Below, one piece after another: positions 6,217 through 15,626 of a DNA stretch of 64,000 nucleotides. Location: positions 21,695 to 85,694 of the forward strand of contig NZ_JAPDMX010000009.1 of the NCBI RefSeq assembly GCF_025971955.1, read 5' to 3'. Origin of the DNA: Shewanella subflava (lineage in GTDB: Bacteria > Pseudomonadota > Gammaproteobacteria > Enterobacterales > Shewanellaceae). Within the stretch, counting starts at the first letter, position 1; each line of letters begins with the position of its first letter. Both the position numbers and the translations under genes were made by a program. Under the pieces are notes generated by a model. It was not told the origin of the DNA, made no database searches, and worked only from the letters and a program-made list of their open reading frames with translations.

Positions 6217-7434
6217 TTATTGCATCGGCAATTTGTTTAAGTTAATCCCTAATTTTTCAAAGGTGGCATTATCAGGGTAACCATCGGCAATTAACCCTTG
6301 TTGACGTTGGTATGCTTGTAGTCCTGTTACTGAGTTACGACCTAGAATGCCATCGGGTTTACCCACATCAAACCCTGCATCTAACAATTTTTGCTGCAGT
6401 GCACTGACCATTTCACGACTTAAACGTGGGTGATCAGGTAAGGCTTTAACAATACCACTGCCGCCGTTAATTTGATCCGCAAGCTGGCCAACTGACACTG
6501 CGTAAAATTCGGAGCGATTCCAACGCATGATGACATTGAAGTTTTCATAACCCAAAAATGCGGGTCCCATATGACCCGCAGGCACATATAATGCCGCTTT
6601 CATATCCGGTGTGGACAGAGGTTTTCCATTGGCTTGTTTAACACCTAACGCGGCCCACTTCACTAAAGACTGACTATCTTTACTGCCCATATATGCAAAA
6701 TCGTAATTGGAGGGCAGTTGTACTTCTCGCCCCCAACGCTCGGTGGCTTGCCAGCCAAGTTGCTGTAAAAAATTCGCTGCTGAAGTTAACGCATCTGCAG
6801 TACTATTCCATAAATCCGCTTTACCATCTCCATCACCGTCAACGGCATATTTTAGATAGTTAGTTGGCATAAATTGGGTGTGCCCCATCGCCCCAGCCCA
6901 TGAGCCAACCATGTCTTCATCAGCAAATTGGTATCGCTCTTTTAAGGTTAATGCTTGCATTAGCTCCTGTGTAAAATACTCACTACGTCTAGGGTCACAG
7001 GCAAGCGTAGCCAATGAGTTTAACACCGACATATTACCTTTATAGCTACCGTAATTGGTTTCTAGGCCCCAAAAAGCAACAATATATTGGCCCGGTACAC
7101 CGTATTGCGCCGTTAATTGATTTAACAATTTACGATGCTTGGCAAACAGCTTACGCCCCTCTTTGATGCGCCAGTCTGTTACCCGTTTACCATAATAATC
7201 TTTAAAGGTAGTAGTAAATTCAGGCTGCTGATTATCAAGCTCGATGACTCTAGGCACAAAAGATAAATTTGCCACTGTGGTGTCAATCGTATGTTGAGAA
7301 ATCCCCTTTTGTTTGGCGGTCAACTGCAATTGACTCACACATTGTGCAAAATCTTCGTTAGCCATAACCAGATGTGGAAAACTGATACTCAACAACAAAG
7401 CTGGAATGGATAAATAAACGTGTTTACGACTCAA
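6217..7434 (-). CDS. lytic murein transglycosylase (MltB family) with peptidoglycan-binding domain
   Basis: 405 residues. A signal peptide (residues 1 to about 25, ending VMA) precedes an SLT_2-type lytic transglycosylase domain at roughly 30-330. The catalytic Glu is E125 in FWGLETNYGSYKG, and GAMGHTQFMPTNY is the second family motif. A C-terminal PG_binding_1 domain (about 345-400) has ALQQKLLDAGFDVGKPDGILG. The enzyme cleaves the glycan strand of murein with 1,6-anhydro ring formation in the periplasm. There is no lipobox, so unlike MltB of E. coli it is probably soluble. Length and domain order match the family. Confidence 0.92.
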   Translation of the reverse strand: MSRKHVYLSIPALLLSISFPHLVMANEDFAQCVSQLQLTAKQKGISQHTIDTTVANLSFVPRVIELDNQQPEFTTTFKDYYGKRVTDWRIKEGRKLFAKHRKLLNQLTAQYGVPGQYIVAFWGLETNYGSYKGNMSVLNSLATLACDPRRSEYFTQELMQALTLKERYQFADEDMVGSWAGAMGHTQFMPTNYLKYAVDGDGDGKADLWNSTADALTSAANFLQQLGWQATERWGREVQLPSNYDFAYMGSKDSQSLVKWAALGVKQANGKPLSTPDMKAALYVPAGHMGPAFLGYENFNVIMRWNRSEFYAVSVGQLADQINGGSGIVKALPDHPRLSREMVSALQQKLLDAGFDVGKPDGILGRNSVTGLQAYQRQQGLIADGYPDNATFEKLGINLNKLPMQ

Positions 7435-7645
7435 AATGCACCCAATTAATCACAAAAGTTAGTGTGTGATAATCGTGACCGATCAGCCCCAACTTCACAA
7501 GAGGCTTATTAGCATAAAAGGGCTGATTTTATGTTAAAAGGTGTGTTTATAAACAATGCCCGTGTCATTTATCAATCCTACCTTGAGCTCAGTCGGGTAT
7601 TCAGTATAATGAAATTGTTTTTAATCCCAATTAAAGAGAATAATC
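7435..7645. other. divergent intergenic region
   Basis: Holds the promoters for the transglycosylase (left) and the DUF2750 gene (right). AAAGAGAAT before 7646 serves as the ribosome binding site of the latter. No palindromic operator stands out. Confidence 0.3.
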
Positions 7646-8005
7646 ATGTCCGAACTAAACCCAGCGTTAACAAGCTTCATCGAAAGTGTAAAAGAACACC
7701 AAATCGTTTGGGGCCTTCAAGATGAAACTGGTGAAGGATGGGTTGTGTGTGATTCATCAGAATATGAAGATACTGACGTTATGCCACTTTGGTCATCTGA
7801 AGCAGCGGCAAAAATTCATTGCACAGAAGAATGGTCTGAATATAAAGCGGTTAGCATTACGCTGATGGACTTCCTTGAATATTGGGTAAGCGATTTAAAC
7901 GACGACGGTGTTTTAGTTGGCGTTGATTGGGAAAGCGATCAAGAATGCCTTGAAATCGACCCAATTGTATTGGCTAAAAGTTTAGTTGATATTGAAAAAG
8001 AATAA
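7646..8005 (+). CDS. DUF2750 family protein
   Basis: 119 residues, acidic, starting MSELNPALTSFIESVKEHQ and containing VWGLQDETGEGWVVCDSSEYED and MPLWSSEAAAKI, typical of DUF2750. The WS-x-A-A-A segment resembles SUKH/immunity-like small folds, but no function is established. There is no signal peptide or membrane segment. AGAG lies ten bases before the ATG. It stands alone, followed at 8096 by an unrelated cysteine-containing protein on the same strand. Confidence 0.85.
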   Translation: MSELNPALTSFIESVKEHQIVWGLQDETGEGWVVCDSSEYEDTDVMPLWSSEAAAKIHCTEEWSEYKAVSITLMDFLEYWVSDLNDDGVLVGVDWESDQECLEIDPIVLAKSLVDIEKE

Positions 8006-8095
8006 CCTACACCTAATACATAGCGCGTTGAGTTCGAATGAGTTTAGTTGCTTCACTTAGCGCGTTAACCTTCCTTCATCACTAAGCCACTTTTA

Positions 8096-8755
8096 ATGAC
8101 TAGCCCAGTACTTGTAGATATTCCTTTTGATAAACGACATATGTGTTGGTTTTGTGATGAGCCATGCAATGCCGAATTATCTTATTGGCGTATGGCACAC
8201 ACCCCTCACCCATCATTAAGCGTGCCCGCCTGTAATGAATGTTTATCACTTGCAAAAAAGCAACTATTAACTTCTATTTGGGAATGTCGTGAGGCGGTTA
8301 AGGACGGATTAATGCAGCGTTACAGCAAAGATCTTGCCATCGGCATTAACTGGACCGAACAAGAACTGCAAGAGTCTGAATTTGAATGTAAGATTTTTGG
8401 TGGTTTTAAGAAAAGTGCTTGGATGATGTACCAAATTGCTCAACAAAGAATTAATGCGCCTGGCTGGGTATTAAGCATTGATGGAGTGCAATTTGATGAG
8501 GACCCTTTATTTGCCGGTAATAACACACTGGGATTTGAATTTGATGGACTGCAATTTAATAATCTAACCCAAGGGATAAAGCACTACAGCAAAGTATTGG
8601 CTTTAGATGAAGCATTTCTTCAACAGTTAGTCACTTTATTGGGAAAAGATCAGTTTGGTCATGCAATTAAACTTGCTAGACTCAATATTGGAATAACAAA
8701 ATCCATGCAACAAAAAATCCTCAATGAACTTATTGAGGATTTAGACGTTAAATGA
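8096..8755 (+). CDS. conserved hypothetical protein with cysteine pairs
   Basis: 219 residues, not recognised as a named family. The N-terminus has C17-x2-C20-x3-C24 (MCWFCDEPC) and C46-x2-C49 (PACNEC), which look like a small zinc-binding knuckle. The rest is alpha-helical and soluble with no signal peptide. The ATG lies directly in front of TTGTAGATATTCC and has only a weak ribosome binding site, so the start is moderately certain. It lies 90 bp after the DUF2750 gene on the same strand and converges with cheV; the two stops are only about 20 bases apart. Confidence 0.75.
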   Translation: MTSPVLVDIPFDKRHMCWFCDEPCNAELSYWRMAHTPHPSLSVPACNECLSLAKKQLLTSIWECREAVKDGLMQRYSKDLAIGINWTEQELQESEFECKIFGGFKKSAWMMYQIAQQRINAPGWVLSIDGVQFDEDPLFAGNNTLGFEFDGLQFNNLTQGIKHYSKVLALDEAFLQQLVTLLGKDQFGHAIKLARLNIGITKSMQQKILNELIEDLDVK

Positions 8756-8778
8756 TTGGCATAGGTTTAACTTAAGCG

Positions 8779-9720
8779 CTATTCCAAAATAGATCTTAAC
8801 CTATTTTGAACCTCGGTCACCAGTAAGTCAGGCTGAAACTTAGAGATAAACGCATCACAGCCGACCTTTTCCACCATGGCATTATTAAAACTGCCACTTA
8901 ACGATGTATTCAGTGTGATAAATAATGATGCCATTCGTGGATCTGAGCGTACTTCTGATGTCAGTTTGTAGCCGTCCATTTCTGGCATTTCAGCATCGGT
9001 GATCATCATTAATAATTCGGTGGCAACATTTTTACCGTCATTAGCCCATGACTTGAGCAAATTCAACGCTTGTAAACCGTCCGATGCCTCAATGATCTCA
9101 ATCCCTAACTGGCCTAATGTTTCCCTAACCTGTTTTCTGGCAGTGCTTGAGTCATCAACGATGAGTATTTTACGTCCCGGCATTTCAGGGACTAACGTTT
9201 CATCTAACACCCCATCAGACAAGCGGATATCATAATTAATGATTTCAGCTAAAACCTTTTCAACGTCAATAATAGATACTAAATGTGACTTGCCTTGCTC
9301 TTCAAGACGAGTAATCGCCGTTAAATAATTGTTTTTACCTGCTGTTTTAGGTGGGGGCATAATATCCCCCCAAGTTAAGTTAACAATATGTTCAACTTTA
9401 CCAACCAAGAAACCTTGAATACTGCGGTTATATTCGGTGATGATTAAGTTGCAATCGTTGGTTATCGGTAATGGTGAGAAACCGATAGCACCACGTAAAT
9501 TGATCACCGGAATAGATGTGCCCCTAATATTGGCTACACCAGCAATACTATGATTACTCCCCGGCATCGCACTTAAAGACGGCACCTTGACCACTTCTTT
9601 TACTTTAAAGACGTTAATCGCAAATAGTTGAGTAGAATTAATACGAAATAGAAGTAATTCCAGGCGGTTTTCACCGACTAGATTGGTACGTTGATCAACT
9701 GTATCGAGCATTTTTTTCAT
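8779..9720 (-). CDS. cheV: chemotaxis coupling protein CheV
   Basis: 313 residues in two domains: an N-terminal CheW-like domain (about 15-165, with LLLFRINSTQLFAINVFKVKEV and NIRGTSIPVINLR) and a C-terminal receiver domain (about 185-310). The receiver shows the acidic pair in ILIVDDSSTARK, the phosphoacceptor Asp in ITDAEMPEMDGY and the Lys in FISKFQ. CheV couples chemoreceptors to CheA, and phosphorylation of its receiver tunes adaptation. It stands alone here, as cheV often does in bacteria with several copies. Confidence 0.93.
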   Translation of the reverse strand: MKKMLDTVDQRTNLVGENRLELLLFRINSTQLFAINVFKVKEVVKVPSLSAMPGSNHSIAGVANIRGTSIPVINLRGAIGFSPLPITNDCNLIITEYNRSIQGFLVGKVEHIVNLTWGDIMPPPKTAGKNNYLTAITRLEEQGKSHLVSIIDVEKVLAEIINYDIRLSDGVLDETLVPEMPGRKILIVDDSSTARKQVRETLGQLGIEIIEASDGLQALNLLKSWANDGKNVATELLMMITDAEMPEMDGYKLTSEVRSDPRMASLFITLNTSLSGSFNNAMVEKVGCDAFISKFQPDLLVTEVQNRLRSILE

Positions 9721-9913
9721 TTACATTTACCACCAATCTTTAAATATGATCCATCACGTATTAGCCAGCACATATCTAATTGCTATTATAAACTAAAACA
9801 CATAAAAACATCGGATGCTATCTCATCTTATGAAGATCTACAGGGCATGTTTTTACGTAAAGTATAATATTAGCTTAATTTATAATTTCATTAATTCTTA
9901 CACTGGGACAAAC
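9721..9913. other. divergent promoter region cheV/blc
   Basis: AT-rich and without a recognisable operator. An in-frame ATG at 9815 would extend the lipocalin by 33 residues, but the extension does not look like a signal peptide and was not used. Confidence 0.3.
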
Positions 9914-10438
9914 ATGCGACTAATACTGACTTTATTAACGGCATTAATCTTAACCTCTTGCACTATGATAGATAAAAAAGTGGACGTTGTTGAAAACTTC
10001 ACCATCGATAATTATCTCGGAACTTGGTATGAAATCGCAAGGCTTGATCATTCATTTGAAAGAGGTATGGATAACGTTACAGCTACTTATCAATTAGATG
10101 CCGACAAAGTGATTGTCACTAACAGAGGATACCATGTAGATAAACAAGTTTGGAAAGAAGCTCTTGGTAAAGCATATTTTATTGAAGGAAGTGACAAAGG
10201 CTTATTAAAAGTTTCTTTTTTTGGTCCATTTTACGGCGCTTATCAAATTCATGATGCTATTCAAGACACTAGCGGACGATACTCAGACGCACTGGTTATT
10301 GGCCCAGACAATAGCTACGCGTGGATTCTATCCCGTCACAAGCAAATAGCCCCTGAAACTAAACAAAGATTTGTCATTAAAATGGCAAAGTTAGGCATAC
10401 AAAACAGCGATATAATCTGGGTAAATCAGCAGAAATAA
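9914..10438 (+). CDS. blc: outer membrane lipoprotein lipocalin Blc
   Basis: 174 residues from the ATG at 9914, chosen because CTGGGA lies just before it and because translation then opens with a perfect lipoprotein signal (MRLILTLLTALILTSC, Cys16 as lipid anchor). The lipocalin signature GTWYEIARLDHSFERG follows at about 35-50, then YQLDADKVIVTNRGY, LKVSFFGPFYGAY and YAWILSRHKQI, all typical of bacterial Blc. Blc proteins bind fatty acids or lysophospholipids and are expressed under envelope stress. Length is that of the family. Confidence 0.93.
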   Translation: MRLILTLLTALILTSCTMIDKKVDVVENFTIDNYLGTWYEIARLDHSFERGMDNVTATYQLDADKVIVTNRGYHVDKQVWKEALGKAYFIEGSDKGLLKVSFFGPFYGAYQIHDAIQDTSGRYSDALVIGPDNSYAWILSRHKQIAPETKQRFVIKMAKLGIQNSDIIWVNQQK

Positions 10439-10474
10439 TATGCCAATCAGATAGATTTCCCATAGATTTAGTAA

Positions 10475-10604
10475 GGCGTGTTTATCTTTGGTTATTTTTA
10501 TTCTGCCCGCAAATTAAGTTATTTAGCAGGCTAGACGGTGTTGATTAATGATTACCTGATAGAAAATAGCCTACTGATTATTTATCAACAAAAATAAACA
10601 CGCC
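10475..10604. repeat. 130-bp palindromic element, MITE-like
   Basis: The ends GGCGTGTTTATCTTTG (10475-10490) and CAAAAATAAACACGCC (10589-10604) are inverted repeats matching at 15 of 16 positions. An inner pair (AGCAGGCTA, TAGCCTACT) extends the symmetry, so the element could fold into a long imperfect hairpin. It has no coding capacity. Size, ends and position between genes fit a miniature inverted-repeat transposable element, but I see no target duplication, and no second copy lies in the window. Confidence 0.5.
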
Positions 10605-10922
10605 CAAAACAGTCATAAAATGTAAAAGGCAAGTTCATCACAATCACATTGGAATATCGTCAACAAAAAGCATATCCTTTGTGCAATATAAGAATTGAAC
10701 TGGCACAAAGGGGACCTGTGCATTGTTTCACCGCGTGACACAGCGATAGTCCCGCTTGACCAATATTTTGTCCCGACGTAAAAACACTGATGCCATAGTG
10801 ACAACCGTTCTAAAAGCGCCCAATATTCCACGTTTTGAGTGATTTTGAGCAATTAAATACAACTACTCTATCGCTGGTTAGATCTATTCAACGACCCGAA
10901 CACCCAAGATAAAGGCTTTTAT
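10605..10922. other. intergenic region upstream of the LysR gene
   Basis: A 79-codon open frame on the minus strand (10613-10852) has no ribosome binding site and no family resemblance and is not called. No operator was recognised. The promoter of the LysR gene should lie near its right end. Confidence 0.3.
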
Positions 10923-11846
10923 ATGAATCGTGCAAAATCCACACTAGAACAATGGCGAATTTTACAAGCTGTGGTTGACCATGGTGGCTATGCTCAGGCG
11001 GCAGAACAACTCAATAAAAGCCAGTCATCTCTTAATCATGCTGTTGCCAAACTACAGCATCAATTGGGAATTCAATTACTCGAAGTAAAAGGTCGCAAAG
11101 CCTATCTCACAGAGCAAGGTGAAGTTCTATTGCGACGCTCTCGTCACCTTACACAATCCGTTGATGAGCTTGAGCAACTGGCAACCAACTTAGGCCAAGG
11201 TTGGGAGCCGAGTTTAACCATAGCAAAAGAAATTATTTACCCAACTGAAAAGTTAGTCGATGCACTTGAAGCTTTTATTCCGCTCAGTCGCGGCACCCGC
11301 ATCAGCGTGCTTGATTCAGTGATATCCGGCACCCATGATTTAATTAATCAGCAGATGGTTAACATTGCTATTTGCGCGACTCCACCGCGTGGACATTTAG
11401 CACAACCATTATGCGAATGTGATTTTGATTTGGTGTGCCATCCTGATCATCCTTTAGCACAATTGGGCGTGATCGAAGATGAAAAACAGCTGGCTCAACA
11501 TTTACAGATAGTCATCAAAGACACGGGCTCTAATTCAATGAATGACATAGGTTGGTTGAAAGCTGAGCAGCGGATTACTGTATCCAATTTTCATGAAGCC
11601 AAAGTCATATTAGGACGCAAAATAGGATTTTGTTGGATCCCCAATTTTTTGGTAGAAGAGGATTTAAAACACGGAAAATTACACAAACTTAAGTTACATG
11701 GCAGTTACCAGCGCAGGATCACCCTTAACATCATCATTCCCAACCGAGACAGACAAGGTCCAGCCAGCCGCTTACTTGAAAGTTTAATTTTACTTCAACA
11801 TGATATTGAGGCTGTTGCGGTTTATACCGAAAAAGCTAAAGCTTGA
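10923..11846 (+). CDS. LysR family transcriptional regulator
   Basis: 307 residues. The N-terminal winged helix-turn-helix (about 8-66) contains LQAVVDHGGYAQAAEQLNKSQSSLNHAVAKLQ, followed by a linker helix and a substrate-binding domain (about 95-290). The ligand and targets are not evident. It has no divergent partner gene in the usual position: the upstream 480 bp carry only the MITE-like element. Its 3' end overlaps the convergent SprA-related gene by 25 bp. A regulated gene may lie elsewhere. Confidence 0.9.
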   Translation: MNRAKSTLEQWRILQAVVDHGGYAQAAEQLNKSQSSLNHAVAKLQHQLGIQLLEVKGRKAYLTEQGEVLLRRSRHLTQSVDELEQLATNLGQGWEPSLTIAKEIIYPTEKLVDALEAFIPLSRGTRISVLDSVISGTHDLINQQMVNIAICATPPRGHLAQPLCECDFDLVCHPDHPLAQLGVIEDEKQLAQHLQIVIKDTGSNSMNDIGWLKAEQRITVSNFHEAKVILGRKIGFCWIPNFLVEEDLKHGKLHKLKLHGSYQRRITLNIIIPNRDRQGPASRLLESLILLQHDIEAVAVYTEKAKA

Positions 11847-13306
11847 TAGCGGTTATCATCGGTAGGTAAGTTTTTGTTAGACTCTGGCTGTTGATTTTTA
11901 AGGTAAGCTAAAGTTGCCGATGGCATTTGCGGGGATTGGGTATCGACAGCTTCATTCATTTTCTCAATAAATCGACTTGCTGGGGTGGATACTTCATCCG
12001 CTTCATTATTCACGCTAAAGGGCATTTTGGGCATGGCATCATTGCTATCAGGTAACGTAAAAGGCGTTAATTGCGACTCCTGAAAACCATTTTGTTCAAC
12101 ATTTGCCTGTTTATAAATATTGGCTAATTCATTGATATGTTGTACGTCTTCGACAGGAACAATTTTTTCCTGTCTTTGCTCGGCAAGTTCAGCTTTGGCT
12201 TGATTCATTTTTTGTACCGCCTCTGCCGCCACGCGAATATCGGCACTGGATGGCTGATTCGGTGCCATTGCAGCAGCGTAGACTTTTTGCATTTTGTTGA
12301 AGGTTGCCTGAGGATCGCCTTTAACGATAGCCACATCAATTTTCACTTCACCATCAACAGCATAACGCTTGCCATCTGGACCCTTTTCATATGAATAGGA
12401 AGGACTTTGGGCAAACATTCCGCCAATGGCTTTATGGGCTTGTTCATGGGTTTTCACTTCAGTATCACGTTTTGACAGTTCACTGATGATTTGTTGTTCA
12501 GCTTGAATCTGTTTTTGTTGTTGCGCCTTTACTTGCTTTTCAGCGTGTTCAGCAGCTTTTTCTGCATCTGACTGTTGGTTAGTCTGGCTAAATTGAGGTT
12601 GAACAGATTGTTGATTTTCTGCCTCAACATCCTTTGCTCCCTCTTGCATTACTGGCGGTAATTCATCTTGCTGAGTCGTATCATCTATCAAGCCTGTATC
12701 CTCAAATGGATTTAGCCTTTCTTCTACGACGCCATCTAATTCGGGGGATCTTGATTGAAAAGGATTGGCGACTGAAGTGGTATCAAATAATGAATTTGAA
12801 CTAGAATTTGAGTTGATGGCCCTACTGGTGCTTGTTGGAGAAACACCTGCTTCAGTTAACGATGTAAATGACGGCGTTGTGGCCGATATAGCCCCAGAGA
12901 GATTAGCTATTTGCCCGGGATTCACTCCGCCAATTTGGCTAGGGCCAGTACGTAAGTTAAAACTGTTGCTCTGACTTTGTGATACCGCCAAGGCCGAAGA
13001 TGTTGCTATCGCCCTTACAGAGGCTGCAGCGACCTTTGGGTCAGATGATACCTTTGCAGGAATTGGAGCAGAATTTAACTGAGTAACTGCGGGGCGGGAA
13101 AATACGGTGTTTGAATTTAAGGGGGTTGCAAGTACCGCTGATTTACTGATGTTTGCTGCCAAAGTATTAGCACTGGATACCACGCTGGACAAAGAAGCAG
13201 CATGACTTTGCGTGGCGGCATTAGCAATTAATGAAGAAACCTGCTTTGATTGAATCGCTGCAGGTTGTAAAGAATTCATGGTTAAGCTTGATTGACGAAT
13301 GTCCAT
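11822..13306 (-). CDS. SprA-related putative metalloprotease
   Basis: 494 residues. The first roughly 240 are low-complexity, rich in Ser, Ala, Asn and Gln, and probably unstructured. A coiled-coil segment rich in Gln, Lys and Glu follows (about 245-285). Then comes the conserved core of the SprA-related family with H287-EQA-H291, an HExxH-like motif in which the second position is Glu, plus YEKGPDGKRYAVDGEVKID and GDPQATFNKMQKVYAAAMAPNQPSS. Function is not established; a zinc protease role is inferred from the motif only. There is no signal peptide. A 93-residue protein of similar composition precedes it in the same direction. Confidence 0.75.
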   Translation of the reverse strand: MDIRQSSLTMNSLQPAAIQSKQVSSLIANAATQSHAASLSSVVSSANTLAANISKSAVLATPLNSNTVFSRPAVTQLNSAPIPAKVSSDPKVAAASVRAIATSSALAVSQSQSNSFNLRTGPSQIGGVNPGQIANLSGAISATTPSFTSLTEAGVSPTSTSRAINSNSSSNSLFDTTSVANPFQSRSPELDGVVEERLNPFEDTGLIDDTTQQDELPPVMQEGAKDVEAENQQSVQPQFSQTNQQSDAEKAAEHAEKQVKAQQQKQIQAEQQIISELSKRDTEVKTHEQAHKAIGGMFAQSPSYSYEKGPDGKRYAVDGEVKIDVAIVKGDPQATFNKMQKVYAAAMAPNQPSSADIRVAAEAVQKMNQAKAELAEQRQEKIVPVEDVQHINELANIYKQANVEQNGFQESQLTPFTLPDSNDAMPKMPFSVNNEADEVSTPASRFIEKMNEAVDTQSPQMPSATLAYLKNQQPESNKNLPTDDNRYQALAFSV

Positions 13307-13368
13307 TTTTCATCACTAATAAGCTAAGTTTGGTTGAATAATTTTTAAATCAACAACCAGCTTAGTTA

Positions 13369-13650
13369 TTAGGCCTCAATATTGATAATGCTACCCACTG
13401 TTTCAGAGGCAGCTTCTATCACTTTAACTGAGGCTTCGCCTTGCTGTTGTGACTCAACAGCAGACACCAAGGCACTTGTTTTATCAGACTGCTCAACAGC
13501 GCGGCTACTTAATGTAACCGTATCTTGTTGTGCTTGAGGTGCTGTTGGCTTTGGATCCGGTGCGGCTACTGCAGTAGTAGCCTGAGCAAGACCTTGCTGT
13601 GCACTCTGTAAACCTTGAACACCCGATGAATACGCGGATTGAATTTGCAT
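13369..13650 (-). CDS. small low-complexity hypothetical protein
   Basis: 93 residues without Cys or Trp, opening MQIQSAYSSGVQGLQSAQQG and containing PDPKPTAPQAQQDTVTLSSRAVE. The motif DTVTLSSRA is also seen in small proteins and protease N-termini of the SprA-related type, so it may belong with its neighbour, whose start is about 60 bp downstream. It resembles flagellar or secreted-protein N-termini in composition (amphipathic, Gln/Ala/Ser-rich), but I cannot name a family. ACG before the ATG is preceded by AAGGACG as ribosome binding site. Confidence 0.7.
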   Translation of the reverse strand: MQIQSAYSSGVQGLQSAQQGLAQATTAVAAPDPKPTAPQAQQDTVTLSSRAVEQSDKTSALVSAVESQQQGEASVKVIEAASETVGSIINIEA

Positions 13651-13719
13651 AAAACGTCCTTAAATAAACAGGTGAGTCTGCAAAACAGTATCGCTCATAA
13701 TGGCTTAAATGTACAGTAT

Positions 13720-14847
13720 TTAACCATTGGCATGATTCAGTCCCCATGCTTTTTCCCAATCTTTAAATACTGGATTAAAACCGCGATTTTTCATAGCTGC
13801 GATCACTTCAGTCACAGTGCGTTCATCGCTGATGTCAAATTGATCTAATTGACTATCAGGTTGCTGATAACCTCCGGGCTGAGTAGAACTGCCTGCACTT
13901 AATTGAGTCACCCCAAGCGGCAATAAATTATCCCTTAGTTCAGGTGTTTCGCGGGTTGATAGGCTAATATCAAGTTGTTGATTAAAAAGTCTAAAAGCGC
14001 AAATCATTTGCACCAAACCCTTGTCCGTTAACAGCACTTTTGGTTCAATCCCTCCGGTACATGGTCGAAGCCTTGGTAGTGAAATACTATAACGAGTGCG
14101 CCAATACTTGCGTTCAAGATACTCAAGATGATATCCCATTAGCAATGCATCTATTCGCCAATCATCTAAGCCCAGTAATACCCCTAAACCAATTTTATCC
14201 ACGCCAGCCTGCGCAACTCTATCAGGGGTATCGAGACGGTTAATAAAATTCTGCTTATTACCCCGAGTGTGATGTTTGGCATACGTCTGCGCGCGATAGG
14301 TTTCTTGATAAACCATCACGGCATCTAACCCCAGTGCAACCAGACGCTGATACTCGCCTGCTTTTAATGGCTGTACTTCCATTGCAACATAACTAAAATG
14401 CTGTTTTATTTGTGGCAATACATGGGCAAAATACTCAATACCCACTTTAGTTTCATGCTCACCAGAAACCAATAAAATCGAATCAAATCCTCGCGATTTG
14501 ATGATATCGACTTCGGCGAGTATCTCTTCATCATTTAGGGTTTTGCGCTTGATTTTATTGCTCATGCTAAAACCACAGTAATCACATTCATTGGCACACA
14601 AATTTGATAGGTATAGCGGTAAATAAAGCCCCAAATTAGCACCAAAACGCTGGCGGGTAATTTGTGCAGCAGCCTGAGCCATGTGTTCAATATAAGCTTC
14701 TGCTGCCGGTGACAATAACGCCATCAAGCTAGTTAAATTGCCACTAGGCTGTTGTAATGCGCGCTCAACATCAGCCGATGTTGAGGCATAAAGTTTCATT
14801 GACAAGTCATCAATATTTAACTGGCTAAAACGTGTTGAAAAATTCAT
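13720..14847 (-). CDS. thiH: 2-iminoacetate synthase ThiH
   Basis: 375 residues, a radical-SAM enzyme that cleaves tyrosine to dehydroglycine for the thiazole ring of thiamin under low-oxygen conditions. The cluster motif C-x3-C-x2-C is CANECDYCGF near residue 88, followed by the ThiH-type SMSNKIKRKTLNDEEI and the C-terminal LSAGSSTQPGGY. It is the last gene of the thiamin operon, and its start overlaps the thiG stop by one base. Use of ThiH rather than ThiO fits a facultative anaerobe. Confidence 0.95.
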   Translation of the reverse strand: MNFSTRFSQLNIDDLSMKLYASTSADVERALQQPSGNLTSLMALLSPAAEAYIEHMAQAAAQITRQRFGANLGLYLPLYLSNLCANECDYCGFSMSNKIKRKTLNDEEILAEVDIIKSRGFDSILLVSGEHETKVGIEYFAHVLPQIKQHFSYVAMEVQPLKAGEYQRLVALGLDAVMVYQETYRAQTYAKHHTRGNKQNFINRLDTPDRVAQAGVDKIGLGVLLGLDDWRIDALLMGYHLEYLERKYWRTRYSISLPRLRPCTGGIEPKVLLTDKGLVQMICAFRLFNQQLDISLSTRETPELRDNLLPLGVTQLSAGSSTQPGGYQQPDSQLDQFDISDERTVTEVIAAMKNRGFNPVFKDWEKAWGLNHANG

Positions 14848-15626
14848 TACAACACCTTGTCAGTGGCTAAAAAGCCTGTAAGAGGACTGGTATTATTGGC
14901 ATTAAGACTTACCGTTCCTAGTCCTGCCTTGTAGGCTTTGCGCCCACTTTGTACCGCTTGCTGAAAACATTGCGCCATTAAAATTGGATTAGCGCTACTG
15001 GCGATAGCGGTATTGACTAATACCGCGTCAGCCCCCATTTCCATCGCCCGACATGCCTGTGACGGCGCACCAATCCCTGCATCAACGATCACAGGAACAG
15101 AAGATTGTTCGATGATAATTTTCAAAAAAGCTTCGGTGGCGAGTCCTTGATTACTGCCAATGGGACTGCCTAATGGCATAACCGCAGCGCAGCCAACATC
15201 TTCCAATCGTTTGCAAAGTACAGGATCAGCATGAATATAAGGCAATACAATAAAGCCCTTTTCACACAATACTTTGGCGGCATTGAGGGTTTCAATAGGA
15301 TCGGGGAGTAAATACTTAGGGTCAGGATGGATTTCTAACTTAATCCATTTTGTACCAAGCATTTGGTAGGCAAGTTCAGCGGCAAATACCGCTTCTTTAG
15401 CATTTCTTGCCCCAGCGGTATTAGGTAAAAGTTTAACCCCGCGTGATTGTAACGGGCTGAGTAAATCATCTAAGCCCATGTCAAAATCAATGCGTTTCAT
15501 GGCTAAGGTCACCAACTCTGAACCCGATGCTGCTATTGATGCCAGCATGGTTGCCGAGTTGGCAAATTTGCCTGTGCCAGTAAATAAACGTGATTCAAAT
15601 TGATGATCGGCTATCGTTAACATCAT
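14847..15626 (-). CDS. thiG: thiazole synthase ThiG
   Basis: 259 residues, TIM-barrel enzyme that joins deoxyxylulose phosphate, dehydroglycine and ThiS thiocarboxylate into the thiazole. Typical segments are [13 protein letters not shown] near the N-terminus, [61 protein letters not shown] and [15 protein letters not shown]. The Schiff-base Lys lies in the WIKLEIH strand. It is packed between thiS and thiH with one-base overlaps, pointing to translational coupling. Confidence 0.96.
   Translation of the reverse strand: MMLTIADHQFESRLFTGTGKFANSATMLASIAASGSELVTLAMKRIDFDMGLDDLLSPLQSRGVKLLPNTAGARNAKEAVFAAELAYQMLGTKWIKLEIHPDPKYLLPDPIETLNAAKVLCEKGFIVLPYIHADPVLCKRLEDVGCAAVMPLGSPIGSNQGLATEAFLKIIIEQSSVPVIVDAGIGAPSQACRAMEMGADAVLVNTAIASSANPILMAQCFQQAVQSGRKAYKAGLGTVSLNANNTSPLTGFLATDKVL

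Noticed and set aside
7531..7725. 64-codon plus-strand frame before DUF2750
   Set aside because: It overlaps the start of the well-supported DUF2750 gene in another frame and has no family features.
9815..9913. Longer N-terminus for the Blc lipocalin
   Set aside because: The extension would bury the lipoprotein signal peptide; the ATG at 9914 has a ribosome binding site.
10613..10852. 79-codon minus-strand open frame before the LysR gene
   Set aside because: No ribosome binding site, no recognisable domain, odd composition; it overlaps the presumed promoter region.
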